A stretch of DNA of 64,000 nucleotides from Alteromonas sp. BMJM2 (GCF_027257845.1 NZ_JAPVOT010000003.1:248001-312000); one strand, 5' to 3'; positions 1 through 9,011 are shown, counted from the first letter of the stretch. Translations and numbers: made by a program. Notes: generated from the letters alone by a model not told the origin.

Positions 1-15
1 CAAAGGAACTGAACT

Positions 16-1683
16 ATGACAACCTTTAACAGCCTTGCCGAACTTGAAGTGGTATTAGAAAAAGAACCCGAACGAAAAACACCTAAAAAACACAATAACG
101 CTCCACGGAAGAAAAGCAACGAAAAGCCAAAGCAAAGCCAAAGCCTCGCTACTATTTTAGAATCGCAAACAAGAGTTAAAGCGTTTCATGCTATTGCTAC
201 TCTTTCGATTGCCAGCAAAAGAGAAGATTTACAGCGAATATTAAGTGCCGATAGGTTACCGCTGAGACTGCGCGAGTACCTAAAAAAAATCGGCGTATAT
301 GATAATAATTCTGACCTTACCGAAAAAGGGCTAGAGCTTAGTCGCACAGGTACAATTCAACTTGAAGAAAAAGGCCTATATCAATTTTGGTTCTGCGAAC
401 ACCCTCTGATAGGAAATCAGCTGATAGCGTTACAACGCCTTGATGCGCTTAGTCCTAATATTGAAGGCAAGACGTTAGGCAAAAAAGGGCAAGCTAGAAC
501 GCTACACTTTATAAACGGTGGAGCTAAATGTTCAGTGTTCGATAAGGAATCCAAAAATTGGAAGACTTGTCATACGGAAATTAAAGATATTGATGTTATC
601 TCTGAAGAAGTGATGGGCCACGACGCTACGCTCACTTGGAATCTTGATGCTAATAACAGCGTAGAGTTGAAATGCAACGTAAAAGTTAAGGAATTGAAAA
701 ATAGGCGTGGTAATAACCATAGCAATGCTCAACAAAATGAAATCGAGTTACCTCTTTCATTTAAAGGTGAAAGCCAAAAATCAACCACTGTAGTTTACGG
801 CTCTGTGGCTGATTACTTCGAAGGAGAATGGATAGAAGAAAGGCTATCTATACAATTACCGTTTTCAGAAAAAATAGATGATTTTGCTATTTTAAATGCA
901 TGCAAAATAAGAGACTTACCCGCTGAGCCGCTGAACATTCATGAAGTGGGCAAAATGCATATTAAAAGTTTAAAGCCTTTTAACATTGAGCCTACAGATA
1001 GTAGAAGTGATCAACAAATTTGGCTTCAAACATGGCTAAAAGGTTATTTCACTCAACGCCCAGTATCCCCATTGCAGGCAGAGAAAGACCAGCTTTTGTG
1101 GCGAAGTAAAAAACAGTTAGCACACTTAGACATACCGCCGATTGGACAAAAAGAAATTTTGGATTTACTAGCTGAAAGTGGAAGAGGAAGGGCCTACTGG
1201 AATGCTGCAGCAACAATAGACCTAATTCCATCACAAACCAGCCAGCAAGGTATACCGCTAACCTTGCAGAGTGGAGACAGCGTAACACCTCAACGCCTGC
1301 TCCAGCATTTAACAAACGATCGCGTTATAACGCGTATGTTTATTTCAGACAGATACTATCGAACAGATAAGCAAGAGCAACTTCTTAATGCAATAGCAAA
1401 CACTTGCCCAGGCAAACTTTTAACGGCTAGAAGTAGCGAGACAAGAATTCAGCCCCATGGTTGGAGCCTCGACTTTTTTGAAAAAAGCAAACCAGAAAAT
1501 CACGACCGATATTGGATTATAGAAACAAGCCAGAATGAACAAATATGGAAAGTCAGCACTAGTCTAGACTTTTTAAGGCAACAACCAAATGATGAATGGG
1601 AAGTAGCCGGTTATCCCACATTCACGCCCATGTCGCGCAGTGATTTGCCCGAGTTCCTTTTAAAGTATTTGGAGAAAAACTAA
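16..1683 (+). CDS. Unrecognised 555-aa protein, first complete gene of the DUF2997/DUF1257/radical-SAM cassette
   Basis: I do not recognise this family. The first 45 or so residues are rich in Lys, Glu, Gln and Ser and look disordered. Residues 50-140 resemble a winged-helix-like segment (a DLTEKGLELS turn followed by a hydrophobic GLYQFWF strand). No signal peptide or membrane segment is visible, so it is probably cytoplasmic. The ATG has an AAAGGAACT ribosome site directly upstream. Its stop codon overlaps the ATG of the next gene by one base, so the two are translationally coupled. Only 15 bases precede it, so the operon probably starts further left, outside the window. Function unknown; its role can only be guessed from the downstream genes. 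Confidence 0.75.
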   Translation: MTTFNSLAELEVVLEKEPERKTPKKHNNAPRKKSNEKPKQSQSLATILESQTRVKAFHAIATLSIASKREDLQRILSADRLPLRLREYLKKIGVYDNNSDLTEKGLELSRTGTIQLEEKGLYQFWFCEHPLIGNQLIALQRLDALSPNIEGKTLGKKGQARTLHFINGGAKCSVFDKESKNWKTCHTEIKDIDVISEEVMGHDATLTWNLDANNSVELKCNVKVKELKNRRGNNHSNAQQNEIELPLSFKGESQKSTTVVYGSVADYFEGEWIEERLSIQLPFSEKIDDFAILNACKIRDLPAEPLNIHEVGKMHIKSLKPFNIEPTDSRSDQQIWLQTWLKGYFTQRPVSPLQAEKDQLLWRSKKQLAHLDIPPIGQKEILDLLAESGRGRAYWNAAATIDLIPSQTSQQGIPLTLQSGDSVTPQRLLQHLTNDRVITRMFISDRYYRTDKQEQLLNAIANTCPGKLLTARSSETRIQPHGWSLDFFEKSKPENHDRYWIIETSQNEQIWKVSTSLDFLRQQPNDEWEVAGYPTFTPMSRSDLPEFLLKYLEKN

Positions 1684-3818
1684 TGGAGCAAATAGTTGCT
1701 AGAAAAGAGATATTCACTAAAAATTTTTCATCGCATCCTTTACCGCCATTATTCATCAGTCAAGATTACGAAGAAAGCGAGTTTAAGACCGAGTGGCTTA
1801 CGCCCTCAACTGACGAGGCGGTAAAATGCCTTATCAGTGGGAGTAAGCAAACTGTTTTTATTAGCACCGACGCTTTAGAAGAAAAATACGTAGATATCAT
1901 TCGTAAAAATATAGATGAAAAAGGTCTTCGTGTTTATCTATGCCTAGGCGGTAAAAAAAAGAACACCTCAGTAATTGCTAAACTTAAAGATCGTTGTTTT
2001 ATTCGGTATGGCGTTGCGCAAGTTGGCAGCTTATGGATTTCAGATTGCAATACATTAAATGCACAAGGCAGTATTCACCTTGGCGATTACCAAGCAACGC
2101 TCAATAAAAGCCAACTCGATGATAGCTATCGGAGCTTTTGCTATTTATTCTGGAATAGCGCTACGCATGAAATCTCCGAAGGTGAAGAATCGAAAGTAGG
2201 CTCCTTAGAAACGAAAATAATAACCAACAACGACTTTCATCAGGCGCATAAATTAAACGATCATTTGAAGTGTGACACCGCTGAGTTTCTTTGCCAAACA
2301 AAGCATACGACTGACCTACAGTTATCAATTGCACCACAAGCAAAAGTTATAGCTAGTAGAAAGCTGAATCAATTAGTATCTTCAAGTATTGAAGAGCAGC
2401 TGCACGTTGCTTTAGCAGAAGGTAACTTACCAACGATTAGCGCTGGCGACAATAAAATATGGCTTCTCCCTGATGAAGCTAATTCTAACAGCGTAAATTG
2501 GGCATTAGAGCTGAACGGACAACAAGCCTTAGAGCTTAAAACTTCTCTGGAAGAGTTTATTGATACCGTAAAATGGCAGCTATCGTATGACACGACTGTC
2601 GAAAATATAGTTGGCAAAGCGATTCTATACCCAGATTCATTAGACTCAGAGCCTCTTACTTGCAAAGAAAATATATCTTCTGAACTTAAAGATTTCATTT
2701 GCGACTCCTTCGAAGATTTTTTAGACGCTGAACCATCGACGCTTGTACGCCGCCAAACAGGGTTCCAAAAAAATCAAATTGCTAAGAGCGTTCAGTACGG
2801 TGTACGTATCCATCCTCCCTATTTACCAAAAGGCGCAGTACAAGCTGAGTTAGTTGTTCAATGGGAAAGAGCTGATAAGCAATGGCATGCAGCTATCAAT
2901 ACGCTGAGAGCTAAAATAAAAAGTTTAGAGTCTACATTTGATGAATTAAAAAGAGGTCCATTGATTGGAAAATTAAAGCAGTTTTTACTGGGTCAGAATC
3001 GTGCGCTGAAGGAAAACACTGGAAATTTGGGAGAGCTTAGCAGCTTTTTGCCAAGCTCAAGCTCACCAGCTGACCGAGAAGAAAAAATGGCGATTTTAAA
3101 GAAGGTAGAGTTTGAGATATCCCGTAGAGAAAAAGATACTGAGGCTGAAAAGCAAAAAGCTAAGGTGCTGAAAAAATGGGAAGAAAAACAAGAATCACTT
3201 CTAGCTAAATTAAGAGAAAGTGAAGATGCTTATGGCAAAAGCGTTTCAAGGAAAGAGCAGCAAACTATAGAAGTTAAGAAGAAAAAAGACCTTGTTAAAA
3301 GTCAAGCGCAAGAGAGATTGCAGTCTTTCAGTGAAAGCAGCGATCAATATGAAAACATTCCAGCAAATTTTTATTTTGAAGAGCTGAGCAAATTAATTAA
3401 AACCAGCAAAGACGCGAAAAAGTGGCCTGGTGAGCTAAAAAGCCTGATAAACAACGCTAATTCGCAACTTAATCAGTTATCAAAATCTCTAGAAACACTT
3501 GCCGGTAAAGTAGAGCAGTCGAAAAGAGATGTCGGTAGCTGCAAGCAAGCATTAGAAGATCACAAGAACGAAAACACCACATCTAAGGAACCATCAGACC
3601 ACTTTGATAAACAACTTGGTATCAAAGAAGATCAACCAATCAATATCACTTGGCCGACAGCTGAATTACCTGCAAACAATTTACAACTATTCAGTGCGAA
3701 GAATAAGCTTTACTTAGTTGTTCATTTTCAAGAGCACATTGAAAAAGCAAAAGAGGATGCTGCACGATTAGGAGCATCTTTATGCGTAAAGCGCGAACAA
3801 GGAATGGAAAATGCCTGA
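1683..3818 (+). CDS. Unrecognised 711-aa protein with C-terminal coiled coil
   Basis: Large soluble protein of unknown function. The N-terminal 150 residues have alternating hydrophobic strands (TVFISTDA, LRVYLCLGG, SLWISD) that remind me of a PLD-like or Rossmann-like fold, but I see no HxK motif, so catalysis is not supported. Residues about 400-640 are strongly Lys/Glu/Gln-rich with heptad-like leucines and should form long coiled coils. The last 45 residues return to a globular pattern. The start codon overlaps the previous stop by one base, and the 3' end overlaps the DUF2997 gene by 8 bases. This suggests stoichiometric co-expression. It may be a scaffold, or a partner of an ATPase encoded off the left edge (inference). 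Confidence 0.75.
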   Translation: MEQIVARKEIFTKNFSSHPLPPLFISQDYEESEFKTEWLTPSTDEAVKCLISGSKQTVFISTDALEEKYVDIIRKNIDEKGLRVYLCLGGKKKNTSVIAKLKDRCFIRYGVAQVGSLWISDCNTLNAQGSIHLGDYQATLNKSQLDDSYRSFCYLFWNSATHEISEGEESKVGSLETKIITNNDFHQAHKLNDHLKCDTAEFLCQTKHTTDLQLSIAPQAKVIASRKLNQLVSSSIEEQLHVALAEGNLPTISAGDNKIWLLPDEANSNSVNWALELNGQQALELKTSLEEFIDTVKWQLSYDTTVENIVGKAILYPDSLDSEPLTCKENISSELKDFICDSFEDFLDAEPSTLVRRQTGFQKNQIAKSVQYGVRIHPPYLPKGAVQAELVVQWERADKQWHAAINTLRAKIKSLESTFDELKRGPLIGKLKQFLLGQNRALKENTGNLGELSSFLPSSSSPADREEKMAILKKVEFEISRREKDTEAEKQKAKVLKKWEEKQESLLAKLRESEDAYGKSVSRKEQQTIEVKKKKDLVKSQAQERLQSFSESSDQYENIPANFYFEELSKLIKTSKDAKKWPGELKSLINNANSQLNQLSKSLETLAGKVEQSKRDVGSCKQALEDHKNENTTSKEPSDHFDKQLGIKEDQPINITWPTAELPANNLQLFSAKNKLYLVVHFQEHIEKAKEDAARLGASLCVKREQGMENA

Positions 3819-4023
3819 GCAAAAAGTAATTCTCACAATTGATGATGAAGGAAAAATTACAGCGAAAACGGATGGCTTCAAAGGAGAAGCCTGTCTGGAA
3901 GCAGTAGAAAGCTTATTAGAGCAAGAACTCAATGTAATAAATATTAAAAAGACAGATGAATATTTCCAAGCAAATGAACTAGTGAGTAATCGAACCATAA
4001 TCAATAGTCGAGGCCGTCCTTGA
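3811..4023 (+). CDS. DUF2997 family protein (70 aa)
   Basis: Small protein with the hallmarks of DUF2997: an N-terminal beta hairpin (KVILTIDDEGKITAKT) followed by the GFKGEACLEA segment at residues 22-31 and a helix. Family function is unknown; from memory it is usually encoded beside DUF1257 (Ycf35-like) proteins and AAA+ ATPases in cyanobacteria and other bacteria. Here DUF1257 is indeed the next gene, with a 4-base overlap. Overlaps on both sides place it firmly within the operon. No metal-binding Cys cluster; a single conserved-looking Cys sits in the GEACLEA motif. Confidence 0.8.
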   Translation: MPEQKVILTIDDEGKITAKTDGFKGEACLEAVESLLEQELNVINIKKTDEYFQANELVSNRTIINSRGRP

Positions 4024-4523
4024 GTGCAGTAATCACCACAGCAACCCCCTTTACAATTCAAGATGTTCTTTTAGATGCACTAGACGTGTTAGGGTACGAA
4101 CCAACTATTGTCACAATTGATAATATAAACACCTTTAACCACAGCAACCCACTTCAAGTGAGTGACATAATAACAAATCGCCAAGACTACTATGGAAACC
4201 AATACTTTCGTCTAGTGAATGACCTATGGGTTTTATTTCATGATTCTAGTGAAATGAATGGTAGGTTAGTTAGTAAAACTAGCAAACAATATCAATCGGT
4301 TGGACTCTTTTTAAAAGAGCTTTCTACTGAGTACACACGGCAGTACGATATTTACTTAGAACACCTAGCAGAATTTGAAAAGCAACGCTTAGAGGCCGAG
4401 CGTAAAGCTAGAGTGGAGGCAACGAGAAAAAAAGCCATAGAGCAGGCAAAAGCGCAAGGCTATGTTGTTAAAGAAAAGTATGTAAACGGAAAAATTCAGT
4501 TAGTATGCTCGCGGACAGCATGA
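4020..4523 (+). CDS. DUF1257 (Ycf35-like) family protein
   Basis: 167 aa. The N-terminal half has the DUF1257 pattern (FTIQDVLLDALDVLG, then YGNQYFRLVNDLWVLF). A Lys/Arg/Glu-rich helix at about residues 118-145 precedes the characteristic C-terminal hairpin AKAQGYVVKEKYVNGKIQLV. Related proteins are encoded in algal plastids as ycf35 and in cyanobacteria; their biochemical role is not established. Translation probably begins at a TTG that overlaps the DUF2997 stop, since no upstream in-frame ATG or GTG is better placed. Its 3' end overlaps the radical-SAM gene by 4 bases (ATGA). The pairing with DUF2997 supports both assignments. Confidence 0.78.
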   Translation: MSAVITTATPFTIQDVLLDALDVLGYEPTIVTIDNINTFNHSNPLQVSDIITNRQDYYGNQYFRLVNDLWVLFHDSSEMNGRLVSKTSKQYQSVGLFLKELSTEYTRQYDIYLEHLAEFEKQRLEAERKARVEATRKKAIEQAKAQGYVVKEKYVNGKIQLVCSRTA

Positions 4524-5092
4524 AATTTCAGGCTTCAGATGAGTTCAACGTTTCGCATATTGAACCTGCCACTCATATTTATGGACCTGGAACACGCTTT
4601 ACACTGTGGGTGCAAGGCTGCTCGCTTGGATGTAAAGGTTGCTGGAATGAAGAGATGTGGCCTAAAAGGCCTCGAACTTTGATCCACCGCATTGAGTTAC
4701 TTCAACAAATTTTGCGTGCTCCAAATATTGATGGCATAACAATTCTCGGTGGAGAACCTTTGCAGCAGGCTGAAAATACTCTTTGGCTTCTAGCAGAAAT
4801 ACGGAAGCATAGTAACCTATCAATAATGACTTACACAGGTTACGAACCGCACGAACTGAAACAAATGGGATATTGGAAACCGCTTCTTGAATTCGCAGAC
4901 ATCATAGTTGCAGGTAGGTACCAAGAAGACAAAAGAAATACTTACCTTCGCTGGCGCGGTTCCGAGAATCAACAAGTCATTTATCCAGACAATTCGAGGC
5001 TTGCTCAATACCCTGACGAGAGCAACGACTTGGAAATGATTATTTCAGAGCATGGGGCTATAACGACGCTGGGATATCCGGAACAACAATAG
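4520..5092 (+). CDS. Radical-SAM activase-like 4Fe-4S protein (NrdG-like fold)
   Basis: About 190 aa, the size of the ribonucleotide-reductase activase/organic-radical activase group. It carries CSLGCKGC (CxxxCxxC, about residues 33-40 from the chosen start), which binds the 4Fe-4S cluster and SAM, followed by an ITILGGEPLQQ strand-loop typical of this group. No nrdD-type substrate protein lies in the window, so it is not an ordinary NrdG. It could modify or activate a partner within the cassette (inference). I chose the ATG at 4520 because it forms an ATGA overlap with the DUF1257 stop; an in-frame ATG also exists at 4505. Last gene of the cassette; a short non-coding gap follows. Confidence 0.8.
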   Translation: MKFQASDEFNVSHIEPATHIYGPGTRFTLWVQGCSLGCKGCWNEEMWPKRPRTLIHRIELLQQILRAPNIDGITILGGEPLQQAENTLWLLAEIRKHSNLSIMTYTGYEPHELKQMGYWKPLLEFADIIVAGRYQEDKRNTYLRWRGSENQQVIYPDNSRLAQYPDESNDLEMIISEHGAITTLGYPEQQ

Positions 5093-5163
5093 AGCTCCTA
5101 TAAATATTACGTAGATTAGGTATGCACCCTTCTCTACATTTCAACACTCATCAAGGAAGATTT

Positions 5164-5400
5164 ATGAACAAATTATTTATTCTCATCCCCTTACTATTTA
5201 TTCCATCGTTAGCTTTTTCAGCCTCTCACTTTGAGCCGTCGAAATATAGCTGCTCGGGTATCGAAAAACGCATAAAAAATATAAATTCAAAAATGCGCTC
5301 TGGTTATAGTGCTAGAGAAGGTGAGAGATTAAGAGAAGAGCTCAGAACACTCAAAGACCATCGCTATGCATGCAAGAAAAAACAGTTTTCAACTAAGTAA
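5164..5400 (+). CDS. Small secreted protein (78 aa)
   Basis: Short exported protein: the N-terminal MNKLFILIPLLFIPSLAFSAS is a clear Sec signal peptide with cleavage near SFSA. The mature part is charged and helical (EKRIKNINSKM ... REGERLREELRTLKDHRYACKKK) with two cysteines that could pair in the periplasm. The ATG at 5164 is preferred over the upstream 5122 start because AAGGAAGA lies just in front of it and it begins exactly at the signal peptide. Function unknown; homologous small proteins are common in marine Gammaproteobacteria, from general knowledge. Confidence 0.7.
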   Translation: MNKLFILIPLLFIPSLAFSASHFEPSKYSCSGIEKRIKNINSKMRSGYSAREGERLREELRTLKDHRYACKKKQFSTK

Positions 5401-5441
5401 AGTGTGTTACTAAACACTTATCTCAACTTCCTGCTCTACCA

Positions 5442-5475
5442 ACGCACATAACCTAGGCGCTATGTGCGTGCCTTT
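5442..5475 (+). terminator. Hairpin between convergent genes
   Basis: ACGCACATA (5442-5450) is perfectly complementary to TATGTGCGT (5461-5469) across a 10-base loop, followed by GCCTTTAAAT. It sits between the convergent small secreted protein and protease genes, where a terminator is expected. The T-run is short, so efficiency is uncertain. Confidence 0.45.
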
Positions 5476-5483
5476 AAATAAGC

Positions 5484-6548
5484 CTATTTCAGCCAACGTG
5501 AAAACTCTCGTTCTAACTGGGCTATTGGCCGTCCGTAAAGCTTTTGTATGTCATTCACCGAAAGCTCTGCACACCCGTTTTCAGACTCTTTTAATAACAG
5601 GCGACTCATAAACTGTTTTTCTTTAGTCATCATAAATGCGACAAGTGCCCAACTGGTCGCGTAGTGTCGCTGTGTATCGTTATCCCAACCGTTACGTGTA
5701 CTTGCGAATAACTCGGTAAGCGATACGGGCTGGTTTTTCAAAAGATATGACCGCCAATGGCTTTGTGACAGGTTTTCAGCGTATTCCGCCATTCCTTCGT
5801 TGAGCCACCTTGCCATTTGACCATACCAATGCTGATTTATCGTGTGCACAATTTCATGCGCCACCGTGTTTGCCGTACTCTCGTCATCGCGAATAAGCAC
5901 AACAGACTCATTATTTCCTGACGTATAAAAGCCAGCAGTTGGTGTTTTCAACGATGACTTTTTCTTACTGTATTGATTGTACAAGGCTCTTGTTTTGAAG
6001 CTTCTTACGCTTGCCACTACCGATACTATTGCAGCTTCAGGCGTTATCTCTCCAAACATTTTCATGGCTCTGTTTACTTTATCGGTAGATGCTTTACGAA
6101 CCGCATACGATAAATTTTGAGAAAGAAAATTAATCGATATGTTGTCTGGCTTAATTACCCCCGCCACCCTCAGCGACGTTTTGTCATTGAGTATTCGTGG
6201 CTTATCGCTGATATGACGAGTTCCATCAGCACCAATCCATGTGTATAGCGTTTTATCTTTGGGCGGTTTTTTCTTATCTATACATGTTGAGTAGTTTGAT
6301 TCTAAGTGTTTACGAGTTTTGCTGTTATGAATTACTGGGCTAGCTATAGACTGTTGAGGAGATATTGCTAAAAACGCATCTTGTAAGGGATGTTCAATGC
6401 GAATAGATTCCGCATGCGCAAACAGCTCATGTAGCCAATGTGGTAATGCAATGCTCTGCCTTGCCACATATAATACTATTAGCGTGTTTATCAAAAAGGC
6501 TATCGATATGAGCGATACCTTTATGCAAAGTCCTTTTGCATTAGCCAT
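5484..6548 (-). CDS. Membrane-anchored DUF4124 / peptidase MA-like zinc metalloprotease
   Basis: 354 aa. An N-terminal membrane segment (about residues 8-27) anchors it in the inner membrane with the rest periplasmic. Residues about 100-118 carry a DUF4124-like motif (LYTWIGADGTRHISDKP). The C-terminal half has a gluzincin-type site: HEIVH at about residues 231-235, with the NEGMAEY glutamate about 20 residues downstream. That is the HExxH...E zinc site of peptidase MA-like proteases. The ATG is preceded by AAGGAAAC. Monocistronic, convergent with the small secreted gene. Substrate unknown; a role in envelope protein or peptidoglycan turnover is only inference. Confidence 0.75.
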   Translation of the reverse strand: MANAKGLCIKVSLISIAFLINTLIVLYVARQSIALPHWLHELFAHAESIRIEHPLQDAFLAISPQQSIASPVIHNSKTRKHLESNYSTCIDKKKPPKDKTLYTWIGADGTRHISDKPRILNDKTSLRVAGVIKPDNISINFLSQNLSYAVRKASTDKVNRAMKMFGEITPEAAIVSVVASVRSFKTRALYNQYSKKKSSLKTPTAGFYTSGNNESVVLIRDDESTANTVAHEIVHTINQHWYGQMARWLNEGMAEYAENLSQSHWRSYLLKNQPVSLTELFASTRNGWDNDTQRHYATSWALVAFMMTKEKQFMSRLLLKESENGCAELSVNDIQKLYGRPIAQLEREFSRWLK

Positions 6549-6636
6549 TTTTGTTTCCTTTCAACCAAGGGGGTTTGTTGAAGGTACTCTACAAAAAACA
6601 AACCTCGCTTTCGAGTTTTAATTTAGGCATTAGGTA

Positions 6637-7434
6637 TTGGTTTTAATAAAACTGATTGCTAGTAATCCAAACCCAAATACCCCTTTTCTCTCCTCAACTC
6701 GTAACAACCTAAAAGCCCTTACCCAAAACGTAACCAACCGTAAACCAAAAACATCTAAAAACGAGGCTCTCATCAAAAAAGCGCTACTATTTCTACTACT
6801 GCTAACCGTTCTAGCACTCGCTGGCGCTATGTGGTTTTTTCAAAACCAGCAAAGCGAACCTAAGCCTAGCTATACTGAACCATGGCGAAGTGCAGTGTGG
6901 AACAATGCTTTGTGCCGCTTTTTTGCAGTAAGCAGCGATAAGCGAGATGTGGCATTACTGAACGAGGGGCTGTCGAAGGCATTGGGTAATGAAGAGGTAA
7001 GCACTGCAGTTGAAACCTGCCCTGCACTCTCATCATTGTCTTCTAACTTATCTGCTCGGGAAGTGCGTTTGTTTGAAATGTTGCAGTCGGTAACTGTACT
7101 CCCTGGCTCGCCATTAAACACAGCCGATAACAATGCGTTAGCGCTTATGTCTTTTATCGAGCAATACGGTCCACTTACTACCGCAGATATGCGCGTTTAT
7201 GAGGTAGATATAGATAACAAGCTTTTCGCTTATGAACTGCGCTTTAAGGATGCTCGCGCATACGTAATGTATAACTTCTCGTTTGATACCCACCCATTGC
7301 CGTTACCCCTTGGATTTATGGCTTCAACCAAAATTACGCTGTACAGAACAGATAACCCCACGTTTAAGCGTTTTGTAACCAGCGGCCCGTTAAGTATTAC
7401 CTATCATTCTGCCGTGGTGGTTATTGTTGATTGA
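6637..7434 (+). CDS. Single-pass membrane protein of unknown function
   Basis: 265 aa as drawn from a TTG; no good ATG precedes the transmembrane helix, so the exact start is uncertain. Residues about 46-67 (ALLFLLLLTVLALAGAMWFF) form one membrane segment, preceded by a Lys-rich cytoplasmic tail and followed by a roughly 195-residue periplasmic domain with no motif I recognise. The gap to the divergent protease gene is about 90 bases, so the promoters may be shared. Codon pattern and the clear topology argue that it is a real gene. Confidence 0.55.
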   Translation: MVLIKLIASNPNPNTPFLSSTRNNLKALTQNVTNRKPKTSKNEALIKKALLFLLLLTVLALAGAMWFFQNQQSEPKPSYTEPWRSAVWNNALCRFFAVSSDKRDVALLNEGLSKALGNEEVSTAVETCPALSSLSSNLSAREVRLFEMLQSVTVLPGSPLNTADNNALALMSFIEQYGPLTTADMRVYEVDIDNKLFAYELRFKDARAYVMYNFSFDTHPLPLPLGFMASTKITLYRTDNPTFKRFVTSGPLSITYHSAVVVIVD

Positions 7435-7545
7435 GTTAAATTATACGCGGTCAGCCCAAAGGGCGTAGTCACTCTGTTATACTAATACATACCATAAGTA
7501 GTATTTTGACTGCGGCTAATTCGGTGAGGCTTCGACGGAGCGTGT

Positions 7546-8355
7546 ATGTTGTTTAAAGCAACAATGTTTTTCTTTTTAACTATTGTGAGCTTTGGGCTGG
7601 CTAGCAAAACACACATAAATGGTGAGCCTACCCAGCAAGCTGAGCTAAATGAAATACAGTGGCCTGAAACCCAACCCGTTTTACGATTTGCGATAAATCA
7701 TTTCCCTCCCTATTCCATATTGTCAGAAGGTAAGCCACCAGCCGGTATAAACGTTATTGCCATGAAGCTGATTGCCGAGCGGCTGAACATGCGTTTGAAA
7801 TTTATAGAATGCCCTTTTGCGCGCTGCATTGTGTTGCTTGAAAAGGGGTTGGTAGATGTTTTTATTGGGTTAACCTATAGCGACGAAAGAGCAGAGTTTT
7901 TGCACTTTATCGAGCCCTCTGTAGCACCAGGAAGCGTTCAAACCTTTTACGCTAGGCAAAGTTCAACAACCTCTATTAACGAATTTGCCGATCTTAACGG
8001 GCTAATTGTCGGCCTTTTACGTTACAGCCTGTACTTCCCCGAATTCGATAACGCCACAAGTTTTGCAAGAGTGGAAGCCAACACCCACTTGCAGCTTATC
8101 GATTTATTACTTAATAAGCGCATAGACACCTTCGTCGGCTCTGAACAAAGGTTTAATTACCTGCTGCAAGAGCAAGGTTTAACTAACATAATTTCGCAGC
8201 AAAACTATCACATAACCGAAGACAGAAAGGTGTATCTTGCACTGTCGAAGCGCTCTGAGTATGCGGCGCTAGCAGAATTATTCAGCGAAGCGCTACGTGC
8301 TGTAAAAAGCAAAGGCATATTTAATACGCCGTTTGATATACACCACATTGAATAA
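7546..8355 (+). CDS. Periplasmic solute-binding protein, SBP_bac_3-like
   Basis: 269 aa with an N-terminal signal peptide (about residues 1-20). The mature protein has the family-3 extracellular solute-binding layout: LRFAINHFPPYSIL at the start of lobe 1, PPAGINVIAMKLIAERLNM, then GLVDVFIGLTYSDERAEFLHF, and a second lobe with RKVYLALSKRSE. In Alteromonas-type genomes such orphan proteins are numerous and often not linked to an ABC transporter, as here; they may bind amino acids or feed sensory systems. Ligand not deducible. It ends 42 bases before the convergent osmC-like gene. Confidence 0.75.
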   Translation: MLFKATMFFFLTIVSFGLASKTHINGEPTQQAELNEIQWPETQPVLRFAINHFPPYSILSEGKPPAGINVIAMKLIAERLNMRLKFIECPFARCIVLLEKGLVDVFIGLTYSDERAEFLHFIEPSVAPGSVQTFYARQSSTTSINEFADLNGLIVGLLRYSLYFPEFDNATSFARVEANTHLQLIDLLLNKRIDTFVGSEQRFNYLLQEQGLTNIISQQNYHITEDRKVYLALSKRSEYAALAELFSEALRAVKSKGIFNTPFDIHHIE

Positions 8356-8397
8356 ACGCAGGGGGCTGTTTTACCCGCCTCCTCTTCAATTTAAATT

Positions 8398-8790
8398 TTA
8401 CTCGTCAATTTCAATACTAAAATCGGGCATTGCCTGAATGACTTTCTTTACTGTACAGCTGTTGGCAGACGCTAAAAGTGGCTTTTTGTATTTCTCTGGG
8501 AAATCGTCAGGCAAGGTTACTTTAATAGCAAATGCCTTTTTAAATTTATCTTCGGCGCTGCTGCTATGGTCTTGGCTAATACTTATCCCGTCTGTGCTTA
8601 TATCTCTTGCGTCACAAAATTTGCGGATAAAAAACGCGGCACACAACGGCATGCTAGCTAAAAAGTAGTCGAACGGCTCAGGATAAGACTCGTCGCCCCC
8701 TGCTGATACGCTTTGGTCACTGGTTATTTGATGCTTGCCAAAACTGGCCTGAAGTTTTTGCCCTTCTAAAAGTGCGATATCTATTTTCAT
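8398..8790 (-). CDS. OsmC family protein
   Basis: 130 aa from the ATG at 8790, which has AAGGG about 8 bases upstream; the longer TTG frame to 8862 is unlikely. OsmC/Ohr proteins are cytoplasmic thiol peroxidases or related enzymes. Visible family features are the SAGGDESYPEPFDYFLASMPLCAAFF region (substrate-cleft helix with the first Cys) and the second Cys in ANSCTVKKVI near residue 112. Both cysteines of an OsmC-type redox pair are therefore present. Which subfamily (OsmC, Ohr or YhfA-like) cannot be decided by eye. Divergent from hipBA, with a long intergenic region. Confidence 0.8.
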   Translation of the reverse strand: MKIDIALLEGQKLQASFGKHQITSDQSVSAGGDESYPEPFDYFLASMPLCAAFFIRKFCDARDISTDGISISQDHSSSAEDKFKKAFAIKVTLPDDFPEKYKKPLLASANSCTVKKVIQAMPDFSIEIDE

Positions 8791-8991
8791 TACTGTGCCC
8801 TTATATTCAATTAACTTTATAAATGTTCTGCTGATCTTGAAAGGAGTTGTACGCGGCGTCAAGTTTAATAGCTTAATTAGTCACCTTCGTTTCTTTACCA
8901 ATAAGGTTTAAGGTAGCCCAATCGCCCGAAGCAATTATAAAATTGGAGTGGGCATGGGTCTGGTTTGTATTTTTAATTAATATCACTTTTT

Positions 8992-9011
8992 ATTCACTAG
9001 TACTGGTGAAT
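8992..9011. promoter_or_regulatory. Candidate HipB operator 1
   Basis: Near-perfect 20-bp palindrome ATTCACTAG-TACTGGTGAAT. Its reverse complement differs at two mirrored positions only. It lies 125-144 bases upstream of hipB. HipB proteins repress their own operon by binding palindromes as dimers; the sequence here differs from the E. coli TATCC-N8-GGATA operators. Confidence 0.5.

Noticed and set aside
8356..8397. Possible hairpin between the binding protein and OsmC genes
   Set aside because: GGGGGC and GCCTCC pair with a mismatch and there is no T-run; not convincing as a terminator.
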